A DNA stretch of 64,000 nucleotides from Adiantum capillus-veneris (GCA_014529385.2 CM043962.1:150096647-150160646); one strand, 5' to 3'. Shown: positions 43,525 through 55,384, counted from the first letter of the stretch. Notes: a model not told the origin generated them from the sequence alone. Numbers and translations: made by a program.

Positions 43525-44080
43525 GCTGTCTCTGAGCGAGTCTATTGCCTTCTTTCGAGCATTGCAATGAGATTTTTGAATTTCTGAGCTTGTGCTTCAA
43601 TCTCGACTTTGGTGGCCAACTCTCTGAAGGGATTATTGCTGAGGGTACTTTGGTAGGCAATGTGCTGGGCTGGCAGATCTTTTGTCATTGGGTTGAATAT
43701 GGAAGAGTCCACTTCAAAGAAGCCTGTCATGAAAGCCTCTTCGAAGGTCTGCATGTAATGAGAAGGTAGAAACATGACTCTTGCATACAATCCCATGATG
43801 ACATTCCTGCTTGGGATTTCTGTCTCCATATTCCAGCAGAGCCCTCTTGTGCCTTCCACAAAAATCTACCAGGGGTGTTCTACTGCCTCTATATCATTGA
43901 AAGCTGTAATGCATGTGATGAGTATTTTGGAAATCTTTACCAGCATCTGGCAGGCGGGATGTGGGATCTCCTTCATCATGTAGATTACCCCTTTTAGAGT
44001 TTGATTCATGTAATGCTCGAAGGGTGGGTTTTTATTGAGGGGCTTTATAATTACCGGGTAGTTCAGGACTGCTGGTCTTT
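43501..44080 (-). pseudogene. C-terminal part of element C ORF
   Basis: Frames 44080-43866 and 43859-43542 encode NYPVIIKPLNKNPPFEHYMNQTL, then MGLYARVMFLPSHYMQTFEEAFMTGF, and a helical end with an acidic/basic pattern. They continue the ORF seen right of A1, after a one-base phase change at the insertion site. The function is unknown; by position it is a Gag-like product. Confidence 0.45.
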
Positions 44081-44929
44081 TGTTGGACGGGGAGCGACTC
44101 ACACACCCATGAAGTGCATGCAAACACTACCTAGATCAACATAATGTCAATCGAGGACACAGATGACACGATAGGCACACGGAGGAAATCTCTTAAGCTT
44201 GTCAGACTGAGACCATCCTACACATACAACACTCTAGAAGGCCAACTAAACCACAATCAAGAACCTCACTGCTCTCAACTACACCACCTAGCCACATACA
44301 CACATACGGAAGGTAACTCACCTAATCATGCCAGATTCATAGGAAACTTAAGGAACACCATCCCCTCACTAGGATACACCTGTCCCTAAGCTTCTACACT
44401 CAAAACCCTCACTCTAAACCCATCTGCGGAAAAAAAACATCGTTTGATACACTTACGGCCACAAATAGCTCGTAGATGCGTCGACATGTGCGCTTCGTCT
44501 TGCGTGGAATGCTTGGCGTTGTCGCGTAGCTCTCTTCGAGCCTATAGCAATGGTGCAGTCGGATCTCCAATGTGTTGAGCGAGCCGGGCGTAGCGAGAGG
44601 ATAAAGCTCACGCTCACTCTCTTTCTCTCTCACACACAGTAGACGGTAGCGCTAAGTTTGATTATGATTAAAGTCTTTCTTTACAAAATGACCTAGGTAC
44701 CTTATATACTAAGGCTACCTTAGGTTTAACCAAAAATGGGGTTGAAAGGGTCAAATGGCTTTGTATTTACAATCTGGAAGTGCCATTGCACCCCTGCTTC
44801 TGAAACTAGAATAACTACTCATTACAAATGACGTTTATAGCCATAATCCGTAGCATTTCATAACTCGCAAAAGATAAGACTTTGGTACGAAACTTGAGTT
44901 ATGTTGTGTTGTTGACCCAGCGGTCAACA
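44081..44929 (-). repeat. 3' LTR of A1 (109-bp deletion)
   Basis: TGTTGGACGG ... GGTCAACA. It is nearly identical to 54422-55379 but lacks the segment that carries the CGCGTAGGATG half-site (joint near 44432). Confidence 0.95.
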
Positions 44930-44965
44930 CTCCCCCCTTCCGCGTTCATGTTGTCCCCGACATGA
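44930..44965 (-). promoter_or_regulatory. Polypurine tract and NGGA-loop hairpin, A1
   Basis: The PPT GGAAGGGGGGAG (44930-44941) abuts the LTR. TCATGTTG and CGACATGA (44946-44965) form an 8-pair stem with one wobble and a GGGA loop in the element sense. Confidence 0.75.
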
Positions 44966-46374
44966 CCTGATTGTCGATGGCGATGTGGTCTTTGCTGTCG
45001 TTTTGGCTTCATCTGTTGCACTGCTTGTAACTTTGTCAAACCACAACAAGAACTATGATCCATTAGAACGAACATCTATCATCATAACAATTCATCTTTT
45101 GAGATCCTCTGATTACTTTTATGTCTGCTCTTCTTCATTGGGGACTTCTTTGTTCTTGTGAATCATGTTGTTAGTGTTGTCTGCACCTTTAGGCCATTCT
45201 TCGACTCACCATTGAGGAGAAGTGTGCTATGATCTGAAATTGGTGCTCCAATTCATTTGTCAATTGATTTGAGTAGCATATCCTTATTGTTGATGTAGAA
45301 GGAATATGTACAAGAGGATGGTGATAGGTGTCTTTAGATTAGGGTCTAAAACTTGGATGACCAAAGGGAAAAAACCCGGTGGGAAAAAAATGCCTTTGGT
45401 ATACGCTCTTATTGGAGTTGAGCAGTTGAACGTAAAGTACAAGTTCATGAAAGGTGAGTGCTTGGGTGAAACACGGAAAGAGTGCTTGATGCAAGTGCCA
45501 ATTATGGGACACTCTATATGCATATGAGAAATTTGTCAACAAAAGCATGCAATGTGAAAGAAGGAGATGATGGGTGTTTCGAGGAATAAATGTAGCACAT
45601 GTGACATCAAAAGATGTCTCAATAGCTTGCACCTTTCCAAGAAGGGTTTTCGATGTAGAAGTTTCTCCACTCGTATCTCATTGTGCTCAGTACGTGAGTG
45701 TCTTTTGGATCTTCTCCTTCACTTCACCAGACTTAAGTACTTAGACTTCGACTCTTTTGCTCACCTATACCAGCATGAGCGACACAATGTAAATATGCTC
45801 AACTCTTTCAGCTTGAGCAGTACCTAGAATAGCTAAGACGCTTAGACCACAGAGAATATTACTTGAAGCTTTGGGACTAACACCTCACTCATTTTGTGGC
45901 TTAGCTACTCGACTCTGACTTTTATGACTTGTCGGTTGCCTGTTGACACTACTTTATGACAAGTACTTCCGTTGTTGTAGTGGCTGCTGAGACATACTTC
46001 GTGAAGTTTCATCGTTCCCTGTACCTTCTTCTCTTTGTAGTGTTCAAGCTTCTTGTCAGTCTTTTCTTCATGTGGATTATGGACTTTTTTTATTTTTTCT
46101 TAATAATAAACAAAGAAAATCTTGTAAAAAAACTTAACAAAAGAAAAATCATTCAAATAGAAATCTAAATGTTATGTACACTATACACATGTCCCTAGGG
46201 GCTCATATATGGATTTTGTCCCCATACTCCTCTGTAACACTACTATGAGGGCATATACTCTAAATTTTGTCAAAAAATCATCACAGTAAAACGCAAAAAT
46301 TCAATGCATCTCACAAAACATTGCCCTCTAATAGTCATAATGTTAGGTCCGCATTCAGAATGCCTCCCCCCTTC
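44966..46374 (-). other. A1 3' region with buried LTR-like end and second PPT
   Basis: Collinear with 6501-7934 of A2. Short frames are conserved between the copies but have no recognisable domain. TCCGCA at 46353 followed by a PPT-like tract at 46362-46374 marks a relic 3' boundary of a B-type element. Confidence 0.5.
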
Positions 46375-46572
46375 CTATTTGGAGTCATCCTTTACGATAG
46401 GGTATCGCAAAGGGTATGTGTTGTGCTTGGGCAATTAAAAGTTGTGCTTATGCAGGCCTTGTAATGTAGCCCTATTATGCATACACAGTCAATGCATGGA
46501 AAAGATTCATGTTGTGCAAGATGTGGGTATAAGCAATTTTCTTATTGGCATTTGTTGGTGAGGCTTCCTATT

Positions 46573-47412
46573 CTAAGCAATGTAATGGTATTTGAAGCTC
46601 CTGTATCGTTGCTTGATTGAAGCGACTTGCTCTCTTCTAACTGTACTGTAATTGTAGGAAGAATTGTAAGATTCAAGCGGCGATGCACTGACAACAGTTT
46701 TGTTGTTCTTCTTTGGGACCCATTTCTTTGCGTTTATTGGCTGTTTTGTTGTTGGCTTTCGTTTGGGAACCCACACTTGCCCGTGCTTCGTTTGTGTTTG
46801 AAGAGACTTCTTTGGGATCCACCTTTTTGTTGTGTGAGTCAACAGTGGTCTTTGCTTGAGCCCTGTATGCTTGGTTGGGGACGGGATTTAGGCTTTGAAA
46901 GTTGATACTGTGGTTGTTTTGGAATCCAAATGAATTCCTGACTTTTTTGTGCTTGAATCAACTTCTTTGGAGCCCAAATTTGAGTTGTGAAAGCTTGCGA
47001 CTTTGTGATATTCTTATCCGTTCGTGCACGCTTTTCTTGTTTTTGTTTTGGTGTTGGATCTTGTGATTTGTCATTAGAGATCTTTGTCTTCTTGATCCAT
47101 ATCGTTTTTTGGCCGATCTAGCTTTTTGGTATCCAGATTTTTCGAGCTTTTTGGCTTTGACTTGTTGTCCTGTTCTTTTGACCTGTCATGGTTGTTGCAG
47201 AAGGGGTTGGTGATAGTGATGGCCTGAGTTGATGATAGGGGATGTCGTAAGATTCATCACTATCGCTACTATCCTCAGCAAGGTTGACTGCTTGTACTTT
47301 CCCTTGATTTTTTGGCTGGTAGTGGAAAGTTACTGTCTGTTTGCTCGTGGGTGGTAGTTTCTTGGAGGACTTTTCTAGCCCATTGATTAGAGCATTGTTA
47401 GCTCGTTGCTCT
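46573..47412 (-). pseudogene. W-x-P-K repeat tail, A1 (distal part)
   Basis: Frames 47450-47118 and 46842-46573 correspond to the C-terminal part of the A2 protease-tail ORF: acidic SSDSDESYDIPYHQLRP, then KIWIPKS, RWIPKKS, VWVPKR and KWVPKK motifs. Frame breaks separate them. The TIR element at 47413 interrupts the frame. Confidence 0.65.
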
Positions 47413-48444
47413 CTCGGGGGATTCACTCTATATACAAAATGGGACACCACTTGCGAGCGGATAGCTTTGATAAAACCCTATATACGACTTATTTTAGGGA
47501 GTATGACCCCCCTTTCTACGCTTATACAACAATCAATGAAGAAAACTATCATACCCCTATCTTACATATAAAACTTAGGTCTCACATGATCTAACTGAGT
47601 AAAACTAGTCAAAGAGTGTGTAGCATAGTGACTGGAAACGTACTAAGGTACCACTTCTATTGATAACTAGATGTACCCTCAATGTGTCTTAGTTTGAATT
47701 TCAAACTATGTGCCCAATCGGCCTGCACTTTGGCTACTCGTCCAATTCAGACCCATACAAAGCTGGTGTAAATCAACCCTTGAACTGGTCCCTCAATGTG
47801 TCTTAGTTTGAATTTCAAACTATGTGCCCAATCAGCCTGCACTTTGGCTACTCGTCCAATTCTGACCCATACAAAGCTGGTGTAAATCAACCCTTGAACT
47901 GGTCCCTCAATGTGTCTTAGTTTGAATTTCAAACTATGTGCCCAATCAGCCTGCACTTTGGCTACTCGTCCAATTCTGACCCATATAAAGCTGGTGTAAA
48001 TGAACCCTTGAACTGGTCTCTCAATGTGTCTTAGTTTGAATTTCAAACTATGTGCCCAATCAGCCTGCACTTTGGCTACTCGTCCAATTCTGACCCATAC
48101 AAAGCTGGTGTAAATCAACCCTTGAACTGGTCCAAATCAGCCCTTATCTATAACCGGATTGATGCAAAATTTGATGTGTGACCTGATAAAAACACTTCCC
48201 CAAAATTCATCCAAGTTCTATTTTACACCGGTGACCAATCCTTAAAAGTAATCAACTCGGATTAGGTCCCCCCCCCCCCCCCCCCCCCCACCCCATAAAT
48301 ATGATACCCCCTCCCTTTTTTTTAGGTTGGGAGATAAATTATTGGGGGCCTGCCCCTAACTTAGACGCTTATGTAACTTGTAAATAAACCCCCCTCCCCT
48401 GCACTTACGTGGTGCGGTAATTTTTCCATGGTGAATCCCCAGGG
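47413..48444. mobile_element. Non-autonomous TIR element with 114-bp tandem repeats
   Basis: Compared with A2 near 8967-8990, A1 carries an extra 1.03 kb flanked by direct copies of GTTGCTCT (47405-47412 and 48445-48452). The ends are inverted: GGGGATTCAC on the left, GTGAATCCCC on the right, with a few mismatching outer bases. An 8-bp duplication suggests a hAT-type MITE. Inside are four tandem 114-bp units and a poly-C run at about 48270. There is no transposase. Confidence 0.7.
47678..48133. repeat. Four tandem 114-bp repeats
   Basis: CTCAATGTGTCTTAGTTTG starts at 47678, 47792, 47906 and 48020, exactly 114 bp apart, with few differences. Because 114 is a multiple of three an open frame runs through it on the minus strand; this is a repeat artefact. 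Confidence 0.95.
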
Positions 48445-49045
48445 GTTGCTCTGGTTGTATTCCTCCTAGCTGAGTCTTTGCATCCTTATTAGGAGCCCTG
48501 TATGAGGATGCTTGTGGTAGCTGTGTCTTCACCGAGGAATTTGGAATCCACTTTTAATGCACTTTATTCGTGTAGCGATGACATTGATTCGCGGGTCGTT
48601 GATCTTCTTGAAGCTCGAAGTGTTCTACAGAGTCATAGAACTCGTCGTCTTCTTCATCTTTTGATTCTCCACATTTCTTTGTTTGCTCCTTATTTCGAGA
48701 GCTTGTTGATGTCTGGTTCTCTTCGTTTTCCTGGATTACACTCACTGCAAAATAAGGAACGACATCATAGCCATTTTCATCACAAAACTTTGTTGTGGGA
48801 GCATCCTCCACGGCGCACACGTCCAGAGTAGCCTAGATGTGTTCCCAATCAAAAGGCTCTAACTCTTCTTCAGGAAATGGTTCTGGGATATAGTCCTTAT
48901 CCTCTATAACCCGCTCTAGGATACATTCCTCACGTTTCAAGCTACCACATTGTGAAGCTCCACATATCCACAATTCTTTAGGCTTACCTAACCAAGCTGG
49001 AAGTTTTGATCCTACTACTGTGGCGGAATCAAACTCCTCAACCAG
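48445..49045 (-). pseudogene. Acidic middle region of the protease-tail ORF, A1
   Basis: The minus strand matches A2 8975-9565 (DDEEDDEFYDSVEHFELQED-like acidic block, AVEDAPTTKF). The sequence jumps near 49046 from this region to the gag end, so the protease active-site region of about 870 bp is deleted in this copy. Confidence 0.65.
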
Positions 49046-51734
49046 TCTTGTCTACTAGTCTTCTTAGGTCATCGGCTTCATTGGCCTCTCTGACTTGTTT
49101 CCACAATTCGTCAAGACCATCTATCTCTTTACAATCCTCAGGTATAGCTTGGTGAAATCCCTCGGAAGAGTTATCCGTGGTATTCAGTACTATCCTTGGT
49201 TCTAATGATGGGTTTTTGAGGTTTGGTCTGTGCTCATGACTAGAATCTGGCTCTTTTAGTTCCTGGTTTGGTGGGATTACTTGTGTAGGCATGACACGGA
49301 TCACATCCTCAGGTTTTGCAACTGGTGGTTCTAGTAAAGCTTGGGCTATTTGAATAATTTTCTGGCACATTTCAAACCTTTGCTTTTCTAGTTCCGCATC
49401 GGGATATGTCATCCACTTGTGTTCTTGGGTTTGGTTGTTTTTGAGCCTCACATCATAGGCTTTCAAGAGGGTATCTAATATCTCATTAACCTTCTCTGCC
49501 AACACAGATCCTCCTGAACTAGCACTTCTCGGTTTCTCATCCTTGGATGGTTCTTCTAGAGGTTTAACCATCTGTGTAAGAGAAGGTGCCTCCTTTTACT
49601 CATGTTGTTTTATCTTCTTTTCAGCTTCGGTAAGCTTCTCATCTAGGGATTTTTGCTCTCGTTCCCTGCGTGCTTTCATCCTAGTCTTTCTAGCTTTCCA
49701 ACTATTTTGTTTGCTCTTGGTTTTCTAACTAGGTGCATCTGTCTTTGGTCCATCATCTGTCTTTGGACTCGTGTCACTTTCCATGTTCTTTGTCTCTGGA
49801 TTCTCATCAACTTTCTTTTGAGCTTGTGCTCTCATAACCACTTGAACTGGTACAACATTTTCATTTTCTGAGCTACTAGGTAGCTGAACAATCCCTAATA
49901 CATTTTTCGTGATTTTCCTGATTTGGTTTGGTTTTTTTGGGCAATCGGGGATCAAGTGAGTGATGCCACACTCAAGACAATAGGCATTTACTTCAGTGAT
50001 CTCCGTATGAGGACATTGTTTGACCAAGTGGTCGTCACGACTTTTGTGACAATCTGTCTCTGGTTGAGGAGATTCTTTTAGCATTTCCTCTTGGCTATAA
50101 GCAAGCTTTGACCTAGATAAGCCGCTATTTGCAATGAATCACAATGTCCTTTCGTCCATTTCATACCTTCTTTCTTTCGACTGAAACCCAGGAGGTGGAG
50201 GTTGTACCGGCCTCACCACTTTGTTGCTCTCACATTTTGTTGCTCCGAAGGGTAGTACTCACTTTGGTTGCTATACCACATTGTAGCTGGTACTGGCATT
50301 GGTTTATATGATGCTTCCATCATTGGCATGTATCTCATGTCTACCTGCATTCTAGCACCTGGCAGCGGAGGTTGTTGTCCTAAGACAAGCTGTGGCCTTC
50401 AAACTCCTACTGGTCTTGGCGCATTCCCCGTAATGTATCTAGGTGGAGTAGGTGCTTCTGGAACAGGTTATACATACCTCTCACTAGCATTTTCCATGCT
50501 ATAATAGCACTCTTCCCTCGTATGGTTCGTCCATTTTCTCTCAATTTCACACCACTTCGGCTCTCCCGAATCAGACCTTACAAGAGGAATCAACCTCTTG
50601 ACCAAGTCGTCGATAAGCTTTTCCTGATCAATAGGTGCCGTTGGCTTGGCAATGGACTCAGTTATCTGTGAAACACTGTGCTGAGAGGATGTGTCATCTC
50701 CTTGACTCTTTAAGTCCGTTTCTTTGTATGCCTCACAATTATCCACTAGATGAAGAGCTTCTTTGATCAACTCGTTTAGCGTCATCCTCCTTATCATATG
50801 CAGATCCTTCTGAAGGCCCGCATCTCTCATTCCCTGGATAAAGATCAGCATGAGTCATGCTTGCGTAGGTAATTCCGATCTTGGACAGAGCTTAACATAT
50901 CTCTTGAGTCGTAATGATGCTTTGCGTACTGATTCATCCTCTTTCTGTTTGAATCTATGGATTTGCTAGACCGTGTTGTGAGCAATGCCTTTTGGCGACA
51001 AATCTTCAATAAACTCCTCAAACAACTCATCTAGGGTCTCAAAATCCCATTTTTCCACCGAGTCGAACCATGTAGCTGCATCATCTTCTATAGTCAATCC
51101 AAATCCCGCAAACTGTGTCGCAAAATCTGAAACTTCCTCTGCTCTAATCACTCTTCTAAAAGCCGTTACGTGATCTCTCGGATCTTTATCTCCGGAGTAT
51201 TTTCTGTTTACCCATTTCTGGACTTGGGATGGTCTAACTCGTCGATTGTCTACAAGTCTAACTAGAGACTCTCCCAATCCTTCTCTCGTTATCGCTCTTG
51301 AAGGGAATCTTGGTGGCTCTCTTCTTGGAATTCCTATAGGAATTCTCGTGTTTGGATTGTGGTTCTTCATTGACCAAATATCCACCTCTTTTTAGTACAG
51401 TCTGTGGATTTGTGCTTTCTACAACTCTGTATTCTCGTCCATACTTGTCGACAACTATAGAACTCCATTGACAGTCGACTCCGTATGTGTAAACATATAA
51501 GAGCTTGTAATCCGTTATCTCTTCTAGGTATGGATCTGAGCACCTATAAAGACTGACCTCATTGTCGTCAATGTATCTATATAGTCCTTCACTCTCATGA
51601 CCAATCATCCAAACTCTCTCAACAAGATGGGTCTTTATCAATTGCAAGTTTGGAAGATCCATTGTGGGAGGATATTCCTCTATCGTCGGGATCTCCAAGC
51701 TTGTGTAAACTGCGTTTGAATCTAGGGTAGACAT
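49046..51734 (-). pseudogene. gag of family A
   Basis: Minus-strand frames from 51734: an N-terminal region of unknown fold (51734-51258), then a capsid-like region (51385-50966) with KDPRDHVTAFRRV, ATWFDSVEKWDFETLDELFEEF, typical of Retrotrans_gag, then WCEIERKWTNHTREEC (50851-50468), a CCHC-like knuckle YCLECGITHLIPDC (CX2CX3HX4C, one residue shorter than usual), a Lys-rich helix and the LKNNQTQEHKWMTYPD block. At least four frame breaks occur. Gag would package the element RNA. The start at 51734 is chosen because it is the first Met after the leader. Confidence 0.75.
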
Positions 51735-54402
51735 GATTTCTGGGCTTAAGAGCTTTTGCTTGGTTCAAGTAGACTTAGTCCACTGTGTTCAAGTCCTTTG
51801 GTTAGGAAAAAGTTGAAACTATGTCCAAAACCGCAACCGTTTCGTCACAATTCTCGCAAATTGTCGCTTTTAGACACCCCTGACTTCCGGATGCATTTTG
51901 AGGCCTCAAACGACGTTTTCTTCAAAGTTGAACTAAATGCATGCCAAGATCTGTAGAGCCGCTCTCAGGATATGTTTTGATATAAAAACTTTTCCGATCC
52001 GATACCGTTTGTGAAAGTTATGGCCAAAACAATGAAATGCAGTTTAGATTGGTCAAAATGAGTCCAAATTCAATTTTAAAAGAAGATTTGGGATCTCTGT
52101 GACACTGTGAACACTTCTGTATGGTCAAAATTTCAGTTGGACCCTAAAAATGGCCTAGAGACATCCTACGCGTAGGATGCCTATATGCTCAGAATTTAAC
52201 AAAATTTGGTCCAGAGACTCCCCTTAAGTCCAGCAACACAATGGTATGCTCAGAATTTCATTTGGACTTAAAAATGGCCTTGAGACATCCTACGCGTAGG
52301 ATATCTTTTTGCTCAGAATGACTTGAAATTTTCACCCCAGATTCTCCTTGATGTGCTGATCACAGTGGTGTGCGCATAGGTTGGTTTGGAGTCCTAAATC
52401 AAGCTAGAGACATCCTACGCGTAGGATGTCTAACTGCTCAGATTTTGTCCAAACTTGGTCCCAAGATTCTCCTAGTGCTTAGCAACCCAATGGTATACTC
52501 AATATTGAATTTGGATGCCAACAAGTCAAGATTTGGGCTGCATAAGCTCTTAGTGCACTCCAAGAGTAGGATGTCTGACAATTCCTATCTTTGCTTGGTA
52601 AATAGGCCAAACAAGGTCCAAATTCACTTTTGAAAAAAGTTCTGGAATCCTTGAGACACGTAGAACCTCCCTATATGGCCAAAGTAGAATTTTGACCACT
52701 TTATGACCCTGGAGACATCCTACACGTAGGATGTCTTTTTGCTTTGTTTCAGCTCAAACTTGCACTATAGCTTCCCCTTGATGTGCTAAGCTCACAGCTA
52801 TTTTTACTTTTTGATTATGACACCTATAGGTTGGTCAAATGATCAAGAATCTGTTCCAAAAGCTTGATGTCCGTTCAGTTGAATTCACCAGTCAAATCAA
52901 CTCCAAATTGGACCAAAATTGACTAGGAGGCTTGCCTAAGGCTATACAACAGCCTGCTATGTCCACAGTTTGAATTTGGCCTCTAAATCATGCTTTAGAC
53001 ATCCTACACGTAGGATGTCTAACTGCTCAGAATTGCCCCAAATTTGAACCACAGACTCTCCTTAAGGTGCTGATCACTGTGGTATGCTCAAAATTTTGTT
53101 TAGAGTCCAAAATCACACTGAAGACATCCTACACGTAGGATATCTTCTTGGCCTGTTTGACCCCAGACTTGTCCCACAGCTTCCCCTTGATGTCAGTAAC
53201 CCAATGCTATGCTTAGATTTTAATTTGGATGTCAAAAGACCCCAAAACTAGCTGTTCTTGCCTTTTTCAGTCAAAATGCTAAAGTCCGCTCAATCTTCCC
53301 TTTCACTGACCCAAATGAGATGAAATTTATCACATGCACTCAATACAACATTTAGAACATGCCTTTGAAGTCACCCTATGGTTTGGTCTCAAAAATTATG
53401 CCTTGGGCACAATTTTGGTAGGATGTCTGGCACTTCTCGTCTTTTGGCTTTGATCTGTCAAAATTTGGTCAAATTTCCACTTTCTAGGTGAAAATAGGGT
53501 AGAACCTACCTTCTAAACACACTGGTCAACTCAGAATTTCAAAATTTCCACCAGATCACCCTGTAGACATCCTACGCGTAGGATGTCTACTGTTGATTCT
53601 TTGAGACTGAAGTGTCCCTAATGCTTCCTTATGCTCTTAGCAAGTGCAAGTATGCTTCACATTTGCAAAAACATGCAAAAATCACTCAATTTAAGCCTTT
53701 TCTGAAATTTTACATTTTCTGACTCCGCCTTTTGGCTTTTGGTCAACAAAAATAGGAAAAAAAACCCAAGTCAATATGTTACTAGGGTAAAACCTACCCT
53801 CTGAACCCACTGGTGCAGTCAGAATTTTCAAATTTGGTCTCCAGAACCCCCTTGAGACATCCTACGCGTAGGATGTCTATGTTTACAGAATTGCAGGTTT
53901 TCTTCACAGAACCCTAGCAAATGCTCTTTTATATGCACAACATCAGTCAATCATACAAAAATATCCACAAAAGCTTGTTTAATGCATTTTTACCCTCAAA
54001 AGCACACTTTTCCGTGATTTCAAATGCAATAAAGCACTTTAGCAAATAATTCAGTGATGAATAGCTCTAGATCAGAATTGGATCACTTACCTAAAGCTAC
54101 TCCTACAAATCATATGGGGTTTTGCATCTATGAGTAGAAAACCGCTTCACTGCCACACACGGTCTAGTAAACGCTTTTATCACCTCACAAATCACTCGAC
54201 CACCAACAACTACTCTAATCCATAGATCCTAACTAAACCTATCTAGTCGCAAACCCTCCGCAAGACACACGCTTCCTGGCTATCCACTTGATCGCGGAAT
54301 ATCCTCTTCCGGATCCACTTAAGAAAAACGCTTTCTTTAGCCGAAACTAAATCAAGCAACCATCACACGAGTGTTAGTAGGAAACCTACTTAGGTCCTTG
54401 TG
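51735..54402 (-). promoter_or_regulatory. Long leader of A1 with palindrome array
   Basis: A 2.7-kb untranslated leader between PBS and gag. It is built of diverged 125-150 bp repeats (recurring TGCTCAGAATTT, CAATGGTATGCTC, CTCCCCTTAAG blocks), each with a copy of the CG-centred palindrome. Plus-strand open frames here (for example 52370-52633) are not supported. Confidence 0.8.
52159..53878. repeat. Array of eight 24-bp palindromes
   Basis: Copies start at 52159, 52283, 52408, 52713, 52997, 53122, 53565 and 53855, with a half-site at about 52565. Those at 52408, 53565 and 53855 are perfect over 24 bp (core ATCCTACGCGTAGGAT); the others have one or two changes, mostly CG to CA at the centre. 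Spacings cluster near 125 and 285-290 bp. Flanks are much more diverged than the palindromes. Confidence 0.9.
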
Positions 54403-54420
54403 TCCCCGGCAGCGGCGCCA
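54403..54420 (-). promoter_or_regulatory. Primer-binding site of A1
   Basis: On the minus strand TGGCGCCGCTGCCGGGGA follows the 5' LTR by one base. This is the plant Gypsy PBS motif of the TGGCGCC class. Confidence 0.9.
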
Positions 54421-54421
54421 A

Positions 54422-55379
54422 TGTTGGACGGGGAGCGACTCACACACCCATGAAGTGCATGCAAACACTACCTAGATCAACATAATGTCAATCGAGGACA
54501 CAGATGACACGATAGGCACACGGAGGAAATCTCTTAAGCTTGTCAGGCTGAGACCATCCTACACATACAACACTCAGGAAGGCCAACTAAACCACAATCA
54601 AGAACCTCACTGCCCTCAACTACACCACCTAGCCACATACACACATACGGAAGGTAACTCACCTAATCATGCCAGATTCGTACGAAACTTAAGGAACACC
54701 ATCCCCTCACTAGGATACACGTGTCCCTAAGATTCTACACTCAAAACCCTCACTTTAAACCCATCTGTGGAAAACGCGTAGGATGACAGAGCCAAATTTT
54801 GAAAGTGCCCAAAACTAAAATTTATGAGTACCCATGCGTAGCTTATGTCGCCACGATTCTATAGACTACTAGCACGCAGAAAATAGACATCGTTTAATAC
54901 ACTTACGGCCACAAATAGCTCGTAGATGCGTCGGCGTGTGCGCTTCGTCTCGCGTGGAATGCTTGGCGTTGTCGCGTAGCTCTCCTCGAGCCTACAACAA
55001 TGGTGCAATCGGATCTCCAATGTGTTGAGCGAGCCGGGCGTAGCGAGAGGATAAAGCTCACGCTCACTCTCTTTCTCTCTCACATATAGTAGACGGCAGC
55101 GCTAAGTTTGATTATGATTAAATTCTTTCTTTACAAAATGACCTAGGTACCTTATATACTAAGGCTACCTTAGGTTTAACCAAAAATGGGGTTGAAAGGG
55201 TCAAATGGCTTTGTATTTACAATCTGGAAGTGCCATTGCACCCCTGCTTCTGAAACTAGAATAACTACTCATTACAAATGACGTTTATAGCCATAATCCG
55301 CAACATTTCATAACTCGCAAAAGATAAGACTTTGGTATGAAACTTGAGTTATGTTGTGTTGTTGACCCAGCGGTGAACA
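54422..55379 (-). repeat. 5' LTR of A1
   Basis: 958 bp, TGTTGGACGG ... GGTGAACA, followed by the target duplication TCTTT. It contains a palindrome half-site (ACGCGTAGGATG near 54776). It is identical in length to the A2 3' LTR. Confidence 0.95.
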
Positions 55380-55384
55380 TCTTT

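Larger units (their letters stand above)
44081..55379 (-). mobile_element. Full-length non-autonomous LTR element A1
   Basis: The element has LTRs at 44081-44929 and 54422-55379, a TGGCGCCGCTGCCGGGGA primer-binding site, a PPT and perfect 5-bp target duplications TCTTT (44076-44080 and 55380-55384). It encodes gag and the W-x-P-K tail but no RT, RNase H or integrase. The protease present in A2 is deleted (joint near 49046), and a TIR element sits at 47413-48444. The 3' LTR has a 109-bp deletion relative to the 5' LTR. It is nested in element C. Confidence 0.92.

Noticed and set aside
47747-48118. 123-codon repeated protein on the minus strand
   Set aside because: The frame stays open only because the tandem unit is 114 bp, a multiple of three.
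52159-53878. CRISPR-like array
   Set aside because: Irregular spacing, homologous (not unique) spacers, eukaryotic retroelement context and no cas genes.
55380-55384. Exact frame continuity of the element C ORF across A1
   Set aside because: After allowing for the TCTTT duplication, the two sides are one base out of phase; the ORF was already broken or broke later.
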